From Ostrinia nubilalis (lineage: Eukaryota; Arthropoda; Insecta; Lepidoptera; Crambidae), in the NCBI RefSeq assembly GCF_963855985.1, contig NC_087091.1, forward strand, positions 18,482,154-18,546,153: a stretch of 64,000 nt of DNA. Direction: 5' to 3'. Both the position numbers and the translations under genes were made by a program. The stretch's first letter is position 1; the number at the start of each line of letters is the position of its first letter. The notes beneath the pieces are model-generated. The model did not search any database. It saw nothing but the letters and a program-made list of their open reading frames with translations, and was not told where the DNA came from. This document shows positions 1 to 10,585 of the stretch, piece by piece.

Positions 1-3000
1 ATTCATCTCGCGTAGCCAAGTCTGCTACATTTAAATTCGACGGGATGTATCTCCACTCGTCCTGTTTTGTAAGTTCGTCAATTTCCCCTAAACGATTTGC
101 TTCGAAGACTTTATACGAGCGAGTATCATTTCTGATCCAGTGCAAAACTGTAGTGGAATCGCACCAGAAAAATTGACGAACAGGTTTTAATTTATGTTCT
201 TGGACTATAGTATTCGCGAGTCTGGCTGCTAGCAACGCCGCTTGTAGCTCTGCGCGCGGTATTGTCAGCGGTTTCACAGGCATGACACGGCACCTACTAG
301 CTACAAATGCAACATGAATTACGCCATTATCGTCCCAACGCCAATACGCTACGGCACACATTCCCTTGGAAGACGCGTCACTAAATACGTGTAGTTCCAA
401 CTGTTGATATCTATTTTTAGACCTCGTAGCAGGTGCTACGGCAACAGAAGTTTCGTAGCTCGTCGTAGCACTATGCGTAGACGCATCATAATTAGTTCCG
501 TCCGTAGGCGTTGAGCGGTGAAGAGGAGGGACTGCAGTTTGATCGTTTGTCTCCCTCGCACCCGTGGCTCGCAGATAGCACCTAGGAATGCGTATGTTTT
601 TTATTACCTTAAGTAGGTCAAGCCATTTGCACCATGCGTTATAAACAGTATCTGGAATACAATCGTCCCAACCAATATTTAAGCGCCAGGTATCCTGTAA
701 AATTATACGACCCTGAATTGTGAAAGGCGATAAAAATCCAAAAATATCAAATATTGACATTATAACCTGTAACATAAGACGTTTTGTAGGCCTCTCTTTC
801 CCCTGAATAACAGTTTCCGGGATTCGTTTCAGGGTCAGATCGAATCCTAACTTGTCTTCCTTAGGAAACCATATTAAACCAAGAGTGCGTTCGCCATTGT
901 ACTGCTCTTGGTCCAAGTTATAATGAACAGCAGTTTGATTTACAGTTTCGTTTGGCAAATTTCCTAAAACATTCAAGTTGTTACATGTAAAATTACGAAT
1001 TTCAAAACCACCTTCTTTGTGAATTTTTATAATATTGTTAACCATCTCGATTGCAGACGACTCATCATCAAAACTAGCAATATAGTCGTCCATATAATGT
1101 GAGTTACATACCGCGTCTACGGCGTCGGGCAGCGATGAACTATAGCGCTCGGCATTCTTGTTTTTAATAAATTGTGCAATAAAAGGTGAGCAGTTAGCAC
1201 CAAATACAAGAGATGTCATCACATATATTTTTATAGGTTCCGCAGGGCTGTTTCTCCACAAGAAACGTAAGGCGTGCTGCTCTTCGGGGTGAATTTTTAT
1301 TCTTAAAAACATGTCCTTTATATCTCCTGTTACTGCAATATTGTACTCCCTAAAGCGCAGCATAATTCCAAATAGAGAAGATAACAAGTCGGGACCAGTT
1401 AGTAAATAATCGTTCAAACACAAACCGTTTGCCTTACTAGCTGCGTCGAACACCAACCTCAACTTTTTCTTGTTGGGGTTGTCAACTCCAAAATGTGGTA
1501 AATACCAGGCTTTCGAAGAGTCCTGGACATCCGTTAACTCCTGAGCAAAGTCATTGACCAACAAATGCTCAATACGCTCTTTATATCGCTGAGCGAAACC
1601 TTCACAACGTGACATTTTCCTTTCAATACCTAAAAATCTTTTATAGGCATTAGTGTAAGAATCAATCAACTTACAATTTGGGTCCTTCCAGGGTAAACCC
1701 ACATACCAGCGGCCATCAATCAGCTCCGATGTTTTCTCCAGGTGGGCGATGGCACGAACGTGATCTGCATTCTGTCTTACCGTACTAGAAATACCTACAG
1801 AGTCAACGGAAAAATAATGCTTTACCTGCTCCTGAAGGTCCCGTAGTATGAGCTCGTCTTCGGTGGGCACACTTGCGGGGGCTGAGAAGCACAGGTTGAC
1901 GTGTCCAAAATTTGACCTGGTCTGCGGCACACGCCCAACCCCGTGAATACACCAACCTAAAGGCGTGAGTGTAGCGAACGGCTCATTTTTATCCCCAGAT
2001 ACAATTTCTAATGGGAACATTAAATTATAATTATCCTGACCAATTAATATTTCAGGTTTATTGTCTAAACTATATAACTTATCTTTAATATTACACAAGT
2101 TTTTAGATTTCAAGTTAACAGTACTAAGTTTTTGTAAAGGTAAGTTAAGCTCATTTACACTGCGCGCTCTTATCGTATACAACTTATTGTCCATACCTGA
2201 TAAACGAACATTAGTCACGGTCGCGTCACAAACCAGTTCGTTACTACTCCAGGCGCCGCTGACTCGCATCGTCTCGCGCCGGCCGCGCAAGCCCGCGCGC
2301 TCAGCCAGCTCATTGCTGATCAGTGAGACGGTGGAGCCGTCGTCGAGCAAGGCCGATGCACTAATTATACCGTTAGGTCCGTGTATACGCACGGGCACTA
2401 CTTTTAGCAACACTTGACACTCACTAGCGTTGATATGAGTTACAGTTTCCACAGATTGTTGTTGTGATTCACTAGCGTTAATGTTATTTCGTTCACTACG
2501 ACTGTTGTTATCAAAGTGCAGCAACCGGTGATGCGCTGCTCCGCAGTTGTCCTTGTCGCACGCGGGCGCCGGGCAGGTGTCTCGAGTGTGACGGGATATT
2601 AGGCATTTATAGCAAATTCCTTTGCGTTTTACGTATTGCCATCTCGTTTTTCTAAGCGCCTTCTTGAATTGTTTACAATCCGTTAGCTTGTGTCGATGAG
2701 TAGAATTGCAAAACTCGCACTTGTTATCATCTGCAGATGGTTCACATTGTGTTAACACTGTTTGCGGTTTATTTTCGATGCGTTTATGATTATCGTAGTT
2801 GTGATAACTCTTATCAGTGCGTATGTTGCTGTAATACACATTCGATGATGACGTAGCTGACACTTTTACGGCTTCATTATGCAGGAATTCAGATAAAATA
2901 CTCAATCGAGATTCCTTATTTTCAGTAATTATTGGATAACTGTAGTCTATCCACTTAGACAGCAACACAGTTGGCAGCTTCGATAGGATGATCGAAACGA

Positions 3001-4081
3001 TGCTCATTCCTTGAAGGTATTCTTCAGTGTTCAGCGCACGTACTGCTTCGATGAAGTTTCGTATTTTGCATGAAAACATGACGATATCTTTCTGGTAGTC
3101 GTGTGGCACTGGTGGCAATCGTTTGATGTCATAAAGTATGCGGTTTATGATGACATCTGGGTTTCCAAAACGTAGTTGTAGTGTAGATATAATTACATCA
3201 GGTGACGTCGCACTAATGAGCATAGCTGACACGGTGTCTTTAGCAGCACCTCTGAGACACTTACGCAACCGCCATAGGTTCTCTTTTGCACTGAAACCGC
3301 AAACTTCAGTCGACTCGTCGTATGCTTGTTTGAATTGTAGCCACTCGATGGGATCACCGCTGAACTCAGGCAGATTTTGTGGTGTACTTAAGCGGCTGAG
3401 CAGGTTGGCGTGATTTTCCTTAGCACACACAGCGGCTGCCAGATCTTTTATAGTACCAGTTAGCATTTGCAGTGTTGCATCAGTACTCCCTTCTCGAGCC
3501 TGCGGCGGCGGCGCCGGCGCAGCGCACTCGGCGGTTGGCCGGCTGCTTGCGGCCGGGAGCGGCCCGGCGGCGGCCGTTTGTTTGCTGGCAGGAGCGGGAG
3601 GCACAGGTGATGGTGCTCTCGGGTGTTCGATGCTATCTTTTTCTTGCGATTTGTAGCTCGATTCTAACCATTTCTCAACGATGAAGTCATCAGGTTTTTC
3701 CGTGTCTAAGTTGTATTCTTCATCTTCGAGTTCTGCGATATCCACCTCGAGCTGTTTGTCTATCAATTCCATGCGAATTTTAGCCTTTTGTAACGCAGCT
3801 TGCATCTCCAACCGTTTTTTTCTCGTTTGTATGGAGGTGACGGATGACTTGCCAGATTTCAAACTTGTGGGAGCGGGTGGCGGTGGTTCCGATTTGACAC
3901 TGTTCGCAGGCTCGATGACGTTATTTTTTACCGTTAGTACGTCGATCGATGCGCTTTTTCCAACACCATATGCAGCACAAAGTTCAGTTCTATCATGCTG
4001 AGGAGGATTGTCCGGAACACATTTATGACTGCCGCCATTTTGTTCCCGTTCGAGTCGCGTAGTACTCCGCGTTCGCACCAT
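1..4081 (-). CDS. BEL/Pao retrotransposon Gag-Pol polyprotein, incomplete at window edge
   Basis: A single minus-strand frame stays open from an ATG at 4081 to the left edge, 1,360 codons with no stop; I checked every codon for in-frame stops. In order it shows a DUF1759-type Gag region (L-P-E-F-S-G-D at about residue 237), a CX2CX4HX4C zinc knuckle (residues 490-503), an aspartic protease with D-D-G-S at 580-583, a reverse transcriptase with Y-M-D-D-Y at 996-1000, and the start of the Pao-type RNase H region (S-D-A-S around D1235). Integrase and the 3' LTR should lie left of the window. This set and order match BEL/Pao elements, which make one polyprotein. A second in-frame ATG lies seven codons upstream at 4102, after an in-frame stop at 4103-4105, so either could start translation. 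The intact frame argues for a fairly recent insertion, but an hAT element now interrupts its 5' LTR region. Confidence 0.9.
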   Translation of the reverse strand, partial: MVRTRSTTRLEREQNGGSHKCVPDNPPQHDRTELCAAYGVGKSASIDVLTVKNNVIEPANSVKSEPPPPAPTSLKSGKSSVTSIQTRKKRLEMQAALQKAKIRMELIDKQLEVDIAELEDEEYNLDTEKPDDFIVEKWLESSYKSQEKDSIEHPRAPSPVPPAPASKQTAAAGPLPAASSRPTAECAAPAPPPQAREGSTDATLQMLTGTIKDLAAAVCAKENHANLLSRLSTPQNLPEFSGDPIEWLQFKQAYDESTEVCGFSAKENLWRLRKCLRGAAKDTVSAMLISATSPDVIISTLQLRFGNPDVIINRILYDIKRLPPVPHDYQKDIVMFSCKIRNFIEAVRALNTEEYLQGMSIVSIILSKLPTVLLSKWIDYSYPIITENKESRLSILSEFLHNEAVKVSATSSSNVYYSNIRTDKSYHNYDNHKRIENKPQTVLTQCEPSADDNKCEFCNSTHRHKLTDCKQFKKALRKTRWQYVKRKGICYKCLISRHTRDTCPAPACDKDNCGAAHHRLLHFDNNSRSERNNINASESQQQSVETVTHINASECQVLLKVVPVRIHGPNGIISASALLDDGSTVSLISNELAERAGLRGRRETMRVSGAWSSNELVCDATVTNVRLSGMDNKLYTIRARSVNELNLPLQKLSTVNLKSKNLCNIKDKLYSLDNKPEILIGQDNYNLMFPLEIVSGDKNEPFATLTPLGWCIHGVGRVPQTRSNFGHVNLCFSAPASVPTEDELILRDLQEQVKHYFSVDSVGISSTVRQNADHVRAIAHLEKTSELIDGRWYVGLPWKDPNCKLIDSYTNAYKRFLGIERKMSRCEGFAQRYKERIEHLLVNDFAQELTDVQDSSKAWYLPHFGVDNPNKKKLRLVFDAASKANGLCLNDYLLTGPDLLSSLFGIMLRFREYNIAVTGDIKDMFLRIKIHPEEQHALRFLWRNSPAEPIKIYVMTSLVFGANCSPFIAQFIKNKNAERYSSSLPDAVDAVCNSHYMDDYIASFDDESSAIEMVNNIIKIHKEGGFEIRNFTCNNLNVLGNLPNETVNQTAVHYNLDQEQYNGERTLGLIWFPKEDKLGFDLTLKRIPETVIQGKERPTKRLMLQVIMSIFDIFGFLSPFTIQGRIILQDTWRLNIGWDDCIPDTVYNAWCKWLDLLKVIKNIRIPRCYLRATGARETNDQTAVPPLHRSTPTDGTNYDASTHSATTSYETSVAVAPATRSKNRYQQLELHVFSDASSKGMCAVAYWRWDDNGVIHVAFVASRCRVMPVKPLTIPRAELQAALLAARLANTIVQEHKLKPVRQFFWCDSTTVLHWIRNDTRSYKVFEANRLGEIDELTKQDEWRYIPSNLNVADLATRDE

Positions 4082-4438
4082 TTTTACCGGTGTGTGGATC
4101 ATTTAATCCGCTGATGATCCGGCTCGAAGTTTTGTTGGCGATCGTAGGTGCGAATCGGAGAAAAACGAACGTTTGTATGAAATCGCGTTTATTCCAAGTA
4201 TTACAACTGTGGCGGCGTGCGGTGCCGCTCGTGGATCGGTTTGAACTGACGGTTCATTCTCAACTGTCGCTTATGACAGGCAGAAATATGGCCACAAAAT
4301 ACCCTCCAATATTTAATAAAAACAAACTTATAACTACCGCAGTTTTACATACATTTGCGTGATATGGATTTAAGCAATGAATACACTGAGAAACAATACA
4401 AATTAACACTTAAAAATAATATTATGAACGCGTCGCTA
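4082..4438 (-). repeat. BEL/Pao 5' leader and inner part of 5' LTR
   Basis: This stretch lies immediately 5' of the BEL/Pao start codon and has no competing gene. A C-G-A-G-C-C-G-G-A-T-C motif on the minus strand around 4117-4129 sits where a primer-binding/leader region is expected. The exact LTR end cannot be fixed because the partner LTR is outside the window. The same LTR or flank should continue to the right of the hAT insertion, from 12276. Confidence 0.5.
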
Positions 4439-5152
4439 ACACTGAGTAGGGTGTCCCTTATTTTTCAAAGTTTTAAATTTGTAAAGCATAGGTCTTCATT
4501 TTGTTTGTTTACCTCTAAAACACTCGGAAATAAATTTTTACCTTATTTGGAGTACGATAACCCGTGCCGACTTGCATCGAAACATGTTGCGCGGCAGTAG
4601 CGGTGCGTATTCGTGGTGTTTGTCATTTGTTCTCAATTAATCTCGCGATTAACACCTATTGTTTGACATTTAGAAGATGGCTGTGGATTTAAGAAGCAAT
4701 AAAAAAAGTATTTTCTTAGTCGGGGACGTAAATTTATCAAATAACAGGCACAAAGTTACTGTCTAATCGTCAAATTTTTGCAGTATTTTTAACATGTTTT
4801 GCGAAGTTAATTAACTGTTATTGAAAGCACTAATCTCATCATTCGGGAGTGTATTATATTTTGGAAAAAAGCTATAAATCCTACCAGAGCCTAACTGTGT
4901 AAAAAATCTTGTGTATCTTCACCATACTTGGAGGGAGTTGCAAAAAAAAAATATTTAAAAAAATCAAGATTTATAAAAGCCGCGGTGAGGAGGATTTAAA
5001 AACAAATATATTTTTACACAAACCAAAAAAACCTAGGCGTCCAGGGTGTTAAGGTATAAACCAAAAGTTAGTCAAGAAAGAAAAAAGTGCAAGACAAAGA
5101 AAATTAATTAAATAAATAAAAAATAGATAGAGCACATTTGTTTCGGAGGTTT

Positions 5153-5870
5153 ATCGTCATCTCTTACTACGCAAGATTCTATACAAACGCAAGGACATCA
5201 CGACCAACTTACCAGCTCTGATGAAAGCCTTAAGGAACTCTTGAAATCCACTTTCCATAAGGTATATGAGAGTGTTGACAAATTGATTTCCAAAGCAGCC
5301 CTGAGCAAGTTTAGTCAACATCTTTGGTACTTCATGTCAGAAGAAATTGCCGTTTTATCACTCTTTGATGATGAAGGTAATGAACAAACACCGTCAATAT
5401 TGTAGTAAAAGTACAAAGAGAGAGTATGTATGATTCTGGGAGAGATACATTCCATCTGAAGAAGGTATGATTATTTCTATGGTAAATAGGACTAGTACTA
5501 ATTTTTTTGTCATGTTTTTAATGAATTGATAATAATACTGCCTTATTTATTGTTGCTGGAAACCCATTGAGTGATTTAGTGTCTGTCAAGACTATACATT
5601 TATTTTTTCCATTGAAAATTGATAAGAATTTTCCCCTGAGAGCCATTTCTAAATGAGATGAAGATTTTGCCTATTTAAAGGCAAAAAAGTGCTTTCTTTA
5701 AGGGTAGTTAATGATACAGCTGAGGGAGCTTTAAAGCTTTTGCAAGATTTTCATTGTTTGATCATTGCAAAGGAAGAGCAAAAGCTATTTTTGCTACCCA
5801 CAGTGTAGCAAAAATCAGGCCAATATTCAGGAGCATGGAAATCTGTATCCAGAATGTAAAAAAGGGACCC
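5153..5870 (+). pseudogene. Degenerate transposon-derived coding remnant inside the hAT element
   Basis: Two stretches read as protein once stops and indels are ignored. One, about 5153-5390, contains H-L-W-Y-(F-M)-S-E-E and F-D-D. The other, about 5700-5820, contains V-V-N-D-T-A-E followed by an E-E-Q-K motif. They resemble a family of arthropod transposon-associated proteins that I cannot name with certainty. In-frame stops at about 5404, and more near 5660-5700 and 5806, show it is dead. The gypsy element inserted just after its end. Confidence 0.4.
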
Positions 5871-5886
5871 ACAAAAGTAAAATATA

Positions 5887-6209
5887 TGTAAAGAAAACCT
5901 ATTTTGAGGTTGTCTTTGGTTTATTTTTTCTTTAAGAGTAAAATGTCATGTCACACGAGCATGTCATGTGTCATGGAGATGTATTTTATAAATTACCGAT
6001 AAAATGTTAATATTGTTTTAAATCGGTTAATGAAACGGAATAAGAGCTTTGAATGTTAATTCTGTTATTTATTTTCAGGTGAGCTAACATTTTATTTAAT
6101 AGAAAATTGAATTTTGTTTTGAAAACTGTAAAGTTAGGTTTTGAGCAATAAAACTGTTATTTATTTTCAGAAACGCATAAATGCTTTTATTTCGAACAAT
6201 ATCATTATA
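5887..6209 (+). repeat. gypsy 5' LTR
   Basis: Starts TGTAAAGAAAACC and matches 10586-10908 with no difference that I could see over 323 bp. The true end may be 6205, with the last TATA a target-site match. The sequence is AT-rich and contains an AATAAA (GAGCAATAAAACTG) near its 3' part, a plausible polyadenylation signal. Confidence 0.9.
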
Positions 6210-6241
6210 AATTAACATTCGCTGCAATTATTTCAAGAAAA

Positions 6242-7372
6242 ATGGAGAAGTTGAGATTTGACTTTATGGTGAAGCCATCGGCAGATGGAAAGTCAAACAC
6301 CATTTGCATTACCTCAATAGGTACACCTGAAGGAAAGGTTTTTGAAATGCCCCAAGAGTACCAACCTGTAAACCTACACCAAGTAATCTGCAATACGTCT
6401 AACTATGTCAAGGTAAAAAAAACATTGATCAAAAGACATCAAATAAGGAGAATTTGGATAACCTTGACGAAAGATATCTCAGATGTATATTTGGATGAGG
6501 AACAGAATTTACAGTTTAATGATTTTTACTTAGAAGAAATTTCTGAGGAAAGGAATAACACTGAACCTATGCCCAGCGGTTCGAATAAAACATTAGAGGA
6601 ATTATTGGAAAGATTGCTTGAGAGTAAACAAACTAAATCTGAAACTCAGAATTTAGGGAAAATTGCAAGAGACTTTACCATTGAAAAGTTCACTGGCAGA
6701 AACTTAAATCCCTACCAGTGGATTAAGAATTTTAATAAAGAATGTGAACGGTTTCAAATAAAAGAGGATAGGAAAAAGATTGAAATATTGAAGAATTTTA
6801 TGGAAAATTCCAGCATAGATTGGTATAGCTGCATGATTATGAAATTTACAGTGGAATCAGAATGGGAACAATGGGAGAGAAATTTTTGTGAAACTTTTGC
6901 AAACAAAGGATGGTCACCCATTAGATATGCTTTCGCGTTTAAGTATCAAGCAGGTTCATTGCTTGATTATGCCTTGAAAAAAGAAAAACTGATACTGGAA
7001 GTAAGGAAAACTATTGATACTGGAACACTTATAGATCTTATAGCATTTGGTTTACCCAGTTATGTGGCGGACAAAATTGATAGAGGAACTTTAGTAAGTA
7101 CGGAGGATCTTTACAATAATATTGGACAGTTGGAACATCTTGTCGGGAGAAATAAATACGACAAAAAAAATACTACACAATATTCTGACACAAAACAAAA
7201 AAAAACTGAAGAGAAAAAACCATGCTCAATTTGTGTGAAAGAAAAGAAAGGGAAACGTTATCACTCTGAGGAAAATTGTTGGTTTAAGAATAAAAACCAA
7301 ACATCAGTTGTGAAGACTGTAAATAACTCTGAATTAGAAGTTGAACTGAACGAGGAGAATCAAAAAAACTAG
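6242..7372 (+). CDS. gag: gypsy Gag, 376 aa
   Basis: Starts at the first ATG after the 5' LTR and ends at TAG 7370-7372. The central part (about residues 145-230) has the F-T-G-R-N-L-N-P-Y-Q-W-I style of retrotransposon Gag proteins. An unusual C-terminal zinc-knuckle-like motif C328-X2-C331-X9-H341-X4-C346 has nine residues between the second Cys and His instead of the usual four, within a lysine-rich basic tail. Gag should form the particle and bind element RNA. Its last codons overlap a slippery heptamer for switching into pol. Confidence 0.85.
   Translation: MEKLRFDFMVKPSADGKSNTICITSIGTPEGKVFEMPQEYQPVNLHQVICNTSNYVKVKKTLIKRHQIRRIWITLTKDISDVYLDEEQNLQFNDFYLEEISEERNNTEPMPSGSNKTLEELLERLLESKQTKSETQNLGKIARDFTIEKFTGRNLNPYQWIKNFNKECERFQIKEDRKKIEILKNFMENSSIDWYSCMIMKFTVESEWEQWERNFCETFANKGWSPIRYAFAFKYQAGSLLDYALKKEKLILEVRKTIDTGTLIDLIAFGLPSYVADKIDRGTLVSTEDLYNNIGQLEHLVGRNKYDKKNTTQYSDTKQKKTEEKKPCSICVKEKKGKRYHSEENCWFKNKNQTSVVKTVNNSELEVELNEENQKN
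7363..7369 (+). promoter_or_regulatory. -1 ribosomal frameshift slippery heptamer A-AAA-AAC
   Basis: In the gag frame the last codons read CAA AAA AAC TAG. The heptamer A AAA AAC fits X XXY YYZ and sits directly against the gag stop. Pol lies exactly in the -1 frame, which is open across this point. Pol has no ATG near its beginning: the first usable triplet after the gag stop is GTG. A Gag-Pol fusion by -1 slippage is therefore the simplest model. Confidence 0.8.
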
Positions 7373-7374
7373 AG

Positions 7375-10300
7375 GTGCCACCATTAATAAAAGTAAAGTT
7401 ACTATTAAATGACACTTTAAATGTTTCTGGAATCTATGACTCGGGTTCAAATGTGTCATTAATTAATGCGAAGTTATTAAATATACAACCAAGGAAGGAC
7501 AAAAAGGATATACAAATAGTAAACTTGAAGACTATTAATGGTGAGAAAAAAACAAAAGGTATGGTGAAACTTAAAATAAAAATATATAATATTGAGAGAA
7601 TTATGGATATTTTTGTAATAGATAATGACAATTTTAACTACGATTTTCTGATTGGTTTGGATTGTATCAAAAATTTCAAACTAATGCAAGATGAGGAATT
7701 AAACATCATACAGGGTAACAATCGAAAACAAAGAGATGTAACTTGTATTGAAGAGGACTTAAGTAACAAAGACTACCAGCATAATGTTTGTTTAAATTCA
7801 CAAAATGTCAAGATTCCTGATGTACTAGGTGACAAAAATGAAGAAAATTTTGGTTTACAAACTGAAGTATTAAAACCAGAAAACAGTTATATAAATAAAT
7901 GTGAAATAAATTTTAATGAACACATTGATGCTGAAAGATTTGAGATATTTGTAAATCATCTTGACTTATACCAACAATCAGAAATTGATAGGTTGATAGA
8001 GAAATACAAGCAAGTTTTTGCAAAGGATAAATATGATATCGGTACTGTACGAGATTATGAAGCTCATATTGACTTAATGGTAGATAAATACTGCTGCAAA
8101 CGTCCATACAGATGCACGGCTGAAGATAGAACAGAAATTGAAGGTCAGATAGCAAAACTATTAAAGAACAATTTAATCGAGGAATCTTATAGCCCATTTG
8201 CTGCTCCAGTAACTTTAGCATATAAAAAGGAAGATGGAAGAAGAACGAGATTATGTATAGACTTTAGAGAATTAAATAAAATTGTCGTTCCCCAATCTCA
8301 ACCTTTTCCGTTAATAGAGGATTTAATGATTAAAACTGTGAATTGTGAGTATTTTTCTACTTTTGACATAAATTCAGCATTTTGGTCAATTCCTTTGAAA
8401 AAACAAGATAAATACAAAACTGCATTCGTCACACAAGAAGGCCACTATCAATGGACGTGTCTCCCATTTGGATTAAAGACGGCACCTGCCATTTTTCAAA
8501 GAATATTGGGAAACATCATAAGAAAACACGAACTCTCTGGTTTTGCAGTAAATTTTATTGATGACATTTTGATTTTTTCTAAAACATTTGAAGATCACAT
8601 ACAGCATATATCAAGACTACTCGAGGCAATACTGAAGGAAGGCTTTAGATTGAAATTTTCTAAATGTACTTTTGCAAAAACATACGCAAAATATTTGGGT
8701 CACATAGTGGAAAACAATTCGGTCAGACCATTGAAAGATTATTTATCAGCTGTTAAGGACTTTCCAGTTCCTAAAACAAGGAAAAATGTACGTCAGTTCC
8801 TGGGAAAAGTAAATTTTCATCATAAATTCATACCGCGCAGTGCTATCATCTTGGACCCGTTACACAATTTGCTACGAAAAGATGTAAAATTCATATGGAC
8901 GGCAGAATGCCAGAAATCATTTGATAAAATAAAAGAAATGCTATGTTCAAAACCAGTTCTAAATATCTTTGACCCTGAACTACCGATAAATATTTACACG
9001 GATGCTAGTATCGAGGGCGTAGGAGCGGTGTTGAAACAGAAGGATAAAAACGGGGATATGAAGCCAGTAGCTTATTTTTCAAAAAAATTAACAGAGTCCC
9101 AAAAAAGGAAGAAGGCAATATACCTGGAGTGTCTGGCAATAAAAGAAGCCCTAAAATACTGGCAGCACTGGCTTATGGGAAAAGAATTTATAGTATACTC
9201 AGATCATAAACCACTAGAAAATATGAATATCAAAGCAAGGACTGATGAAGAACTAGGGGATTTGATGTACTATTTATCCCAATATGATTTCAAAATAAAA
9301 TATAATCCAGGGAAATCGAATCAGGAGGCAGACTGCTTGAGCAGACACCCAGTTCTAGAACCTTTTGAGAACACTGATGATTGTTTAAAAATAGTGAATT
9401 TAATAAATTTACAAGATATAAAAGATGATCAACACAGAAATCAAGAATTACAAAAAGGAGAAGTTATTAAAGAAAAAGGAATTTACTACAAAAAGACTAG
9501 AAAATGGAAAAAGATTATACTGTCGGAGGAACTAAGTAAAAATTTAATAAGGGATGTTCATGACTCTTATTGTCACATTGACAGAACTCAGATGATAAAT
9601 AAAATAACTAAATTTTACACAGCAAAGAATATTATCATCACAAATATAAAACGAATTTGTGATGAATGTGAGATATGTATTAAGAATAAATCAAGGAGAA
9701 AACCAAAATACGGTTTAATGTCTCATTTAGGTCCCGCAACACGACCATTTGAAATTGTATCTATTGATACTATTGGAGGCTTTGGAGGATCACGGTCAAC
9801 AAAAAAATATCTACATCTTCTAGTAGATCACTATACAAGATATGCTTATATTTCTACATCAAAGAGTCAAAGCTCCGGTGATTTTATTAAGCTAATGAAG
9901 AAGGTAACACAAAGTTACAACATACATATGGTATTAACGGATCAATACCCTGGTATAAATTCCAAAGAATTTAAGGAATTTCTTAAGAAGGAAAATATAA
10001 AACTGATTTTCACGGCTGTGGACACACCATTTTCAAATGGACTCAATGAACGACTTAATCAAACTTTAGTCAATAAAATAAGATGTAAAATAAATGAAGG
10101 TGAGAAAATAGCATGGAGTACTATTGCACAAAAATGTGTGGACAAATACAATGAGACAGAACATACTGTCACAAGATTTGCTCCAAAATACCTTTTGGAA
10201 GGGGATAATGTGAACATTTTGCCTATGGAATTGAAATCGAAGTGTACTAAAGAAGACCTGGAAAGAGATAGGAAGATAGCTCTGGAAAACACAATAAAAT

Positions 10301-10545
10301 CTCACAATTATAATAAGAAGATATTCGACCAGCGTAGAGAAGACTATAAATTGGAAGAGGGAGATAGAGTCTACGTAGAGAACGGAAATCGATTGAATAG
10401 GAAGAAGATGGATGAATTGAGAATTGGTCCATACAAAATTTTGAAGAAGATATCAAATACAATCTATGAAGTAGATACCGGCCACCAGAAATCGGAATCA
10501 AATTTCTATCACATTACAAAACTATACCCAATGCATAATGAATGA
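7375..10545 (+). CDS. pol: gypsy Pol (protease, RT, RNase H, integrase), about 1,056 aa
   Basis: Numbered from the GTG at 7375; real translation probably enters by frameshifting. The aspartic protease has D-S-G at 22-24. The reverse transcriptase has F-I-D-D at 394-397. RNase H has Y-T-D-A-S with D543. An HHCC-like zinc finger (H-D-S-Y-C-H and C-D-E-C-E-I-C) precedes the integrase core with D798, D856 and E892. The last two acidic residues are separated by 35 residues, as expected for DD35E. This domain order is Ty3/gypsy. No stop or frameshift interrupts it, and it ends 29 bp before the polypurine tract. Confidence 0.92.
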   Translation: MPPLIKVKLLLNDTLNVSGIYDSGSNVSLINAKLLNIQPRKDKKDIQIVNLKTINGEKKTKGMVKLKIKIYNIERIMDIFVIDNDNFNYDFLIGLDCIKNFKLMQDEELNIIQGNNRKQRDVTCIEEDLSNKDYQHNVCLNSQNVKIPDVLGDKNEENFGLQTEVLKPENSYINKCEINFNEHIDAERFEIFVNHLDLYQQSEIDRLIEKYKQVFAKDKYDIGTVRDYEAHIDLMVDKYCCKRPYRCTAEDRTEIEGQIAKLLKNNLIEESYSPFAAPVTLAYKKEDGRRTRLCIDFRELNKIVVPQSQPFPLIEDLMIKTVNCEYFSTFDINSAFWSIPLKKQDKYKTAFVTQEGHYQWTCLPFGLKTAPAIFQRILGNIIRKHELSGFAVNFIDDILIFSKTFEDHIQHISRLLEAILKEGFRLKFSKCTFAKTYAKYLGHIVENNSVRPLKDYLSAVKDFPVPKTRKNVRQFLGKVNFHHKFIPRSAIILDPLHNLLRKDVKFIWTAECQKSFDKIKEMLCSKPVLNIFDPELPINIYTDASIEGVGAVLKQKDKNGDMKPVAYFSKKLTESQKRKKAIYLECLAIKEALKYWQHWLMGKEFIVYSDHKPLENMNIKARTDEELGDLMYYLSQYDFKIKYNPGKSNQEADCLSRHPVLEPFENTDDCLKIVNLINLQDIKDDQHRNQELQKGEVIKEKGIYYKKTRKWKKIILSEELSKNLIRDVHDSYCHIDRTQMINKITKFYTAKNIIITNIKRICDECEICIKNKSRRKPKYGLMSHLGPATRPFEIVSIDTIGGFGGSRSTKKYLHLLVDHYTRYAYISTSKSQSSGDFIKLMKKVTQSYNIHMVLTDQYPGINSKEFKEFLKKENIKLIFTAVDTPFSNGLNERLNQTLVNKIRCKINEGEKIAWSTIAQKCVDKYNETEHTVTRFAPKYLLEGDNVNILPMELKSKCTKEDLERDRKIALENTIKSHNYNKKIFDQRREDYKLEEGDRVYVENGNRLNRKKMDELRIGPYKILKKISNTIYEVDTGHQKSESNFYHITKLYPMHNE

Positions 10546-10574
10546 ACAATTACTTAAAATAATTGTTCTCTCCT

Positions 10575-10585
10575 AGGGGGGGAGA
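10575..10585 (+). promoter_or_regulatory. Polypurine tract of the gypsy element
   Basis: AGGGGGGGAGA lies directly against the TG that begins the 3' LTR. This is the expected plus-strand primer and fixes the LTR start. Confidence 0.85.

Noticed and set aside
2061..4600. Plus-strand frames of 70-118 codons opposite the BEL/Pao element
   Set aside because: Antisense shadows of the 1,360-codon minus-strand frame.
4680..5150. Possible gene between the hAT left end and the coding remnant
   Set aside because: Short frames with stops, AT-rich, no recognisable motif.
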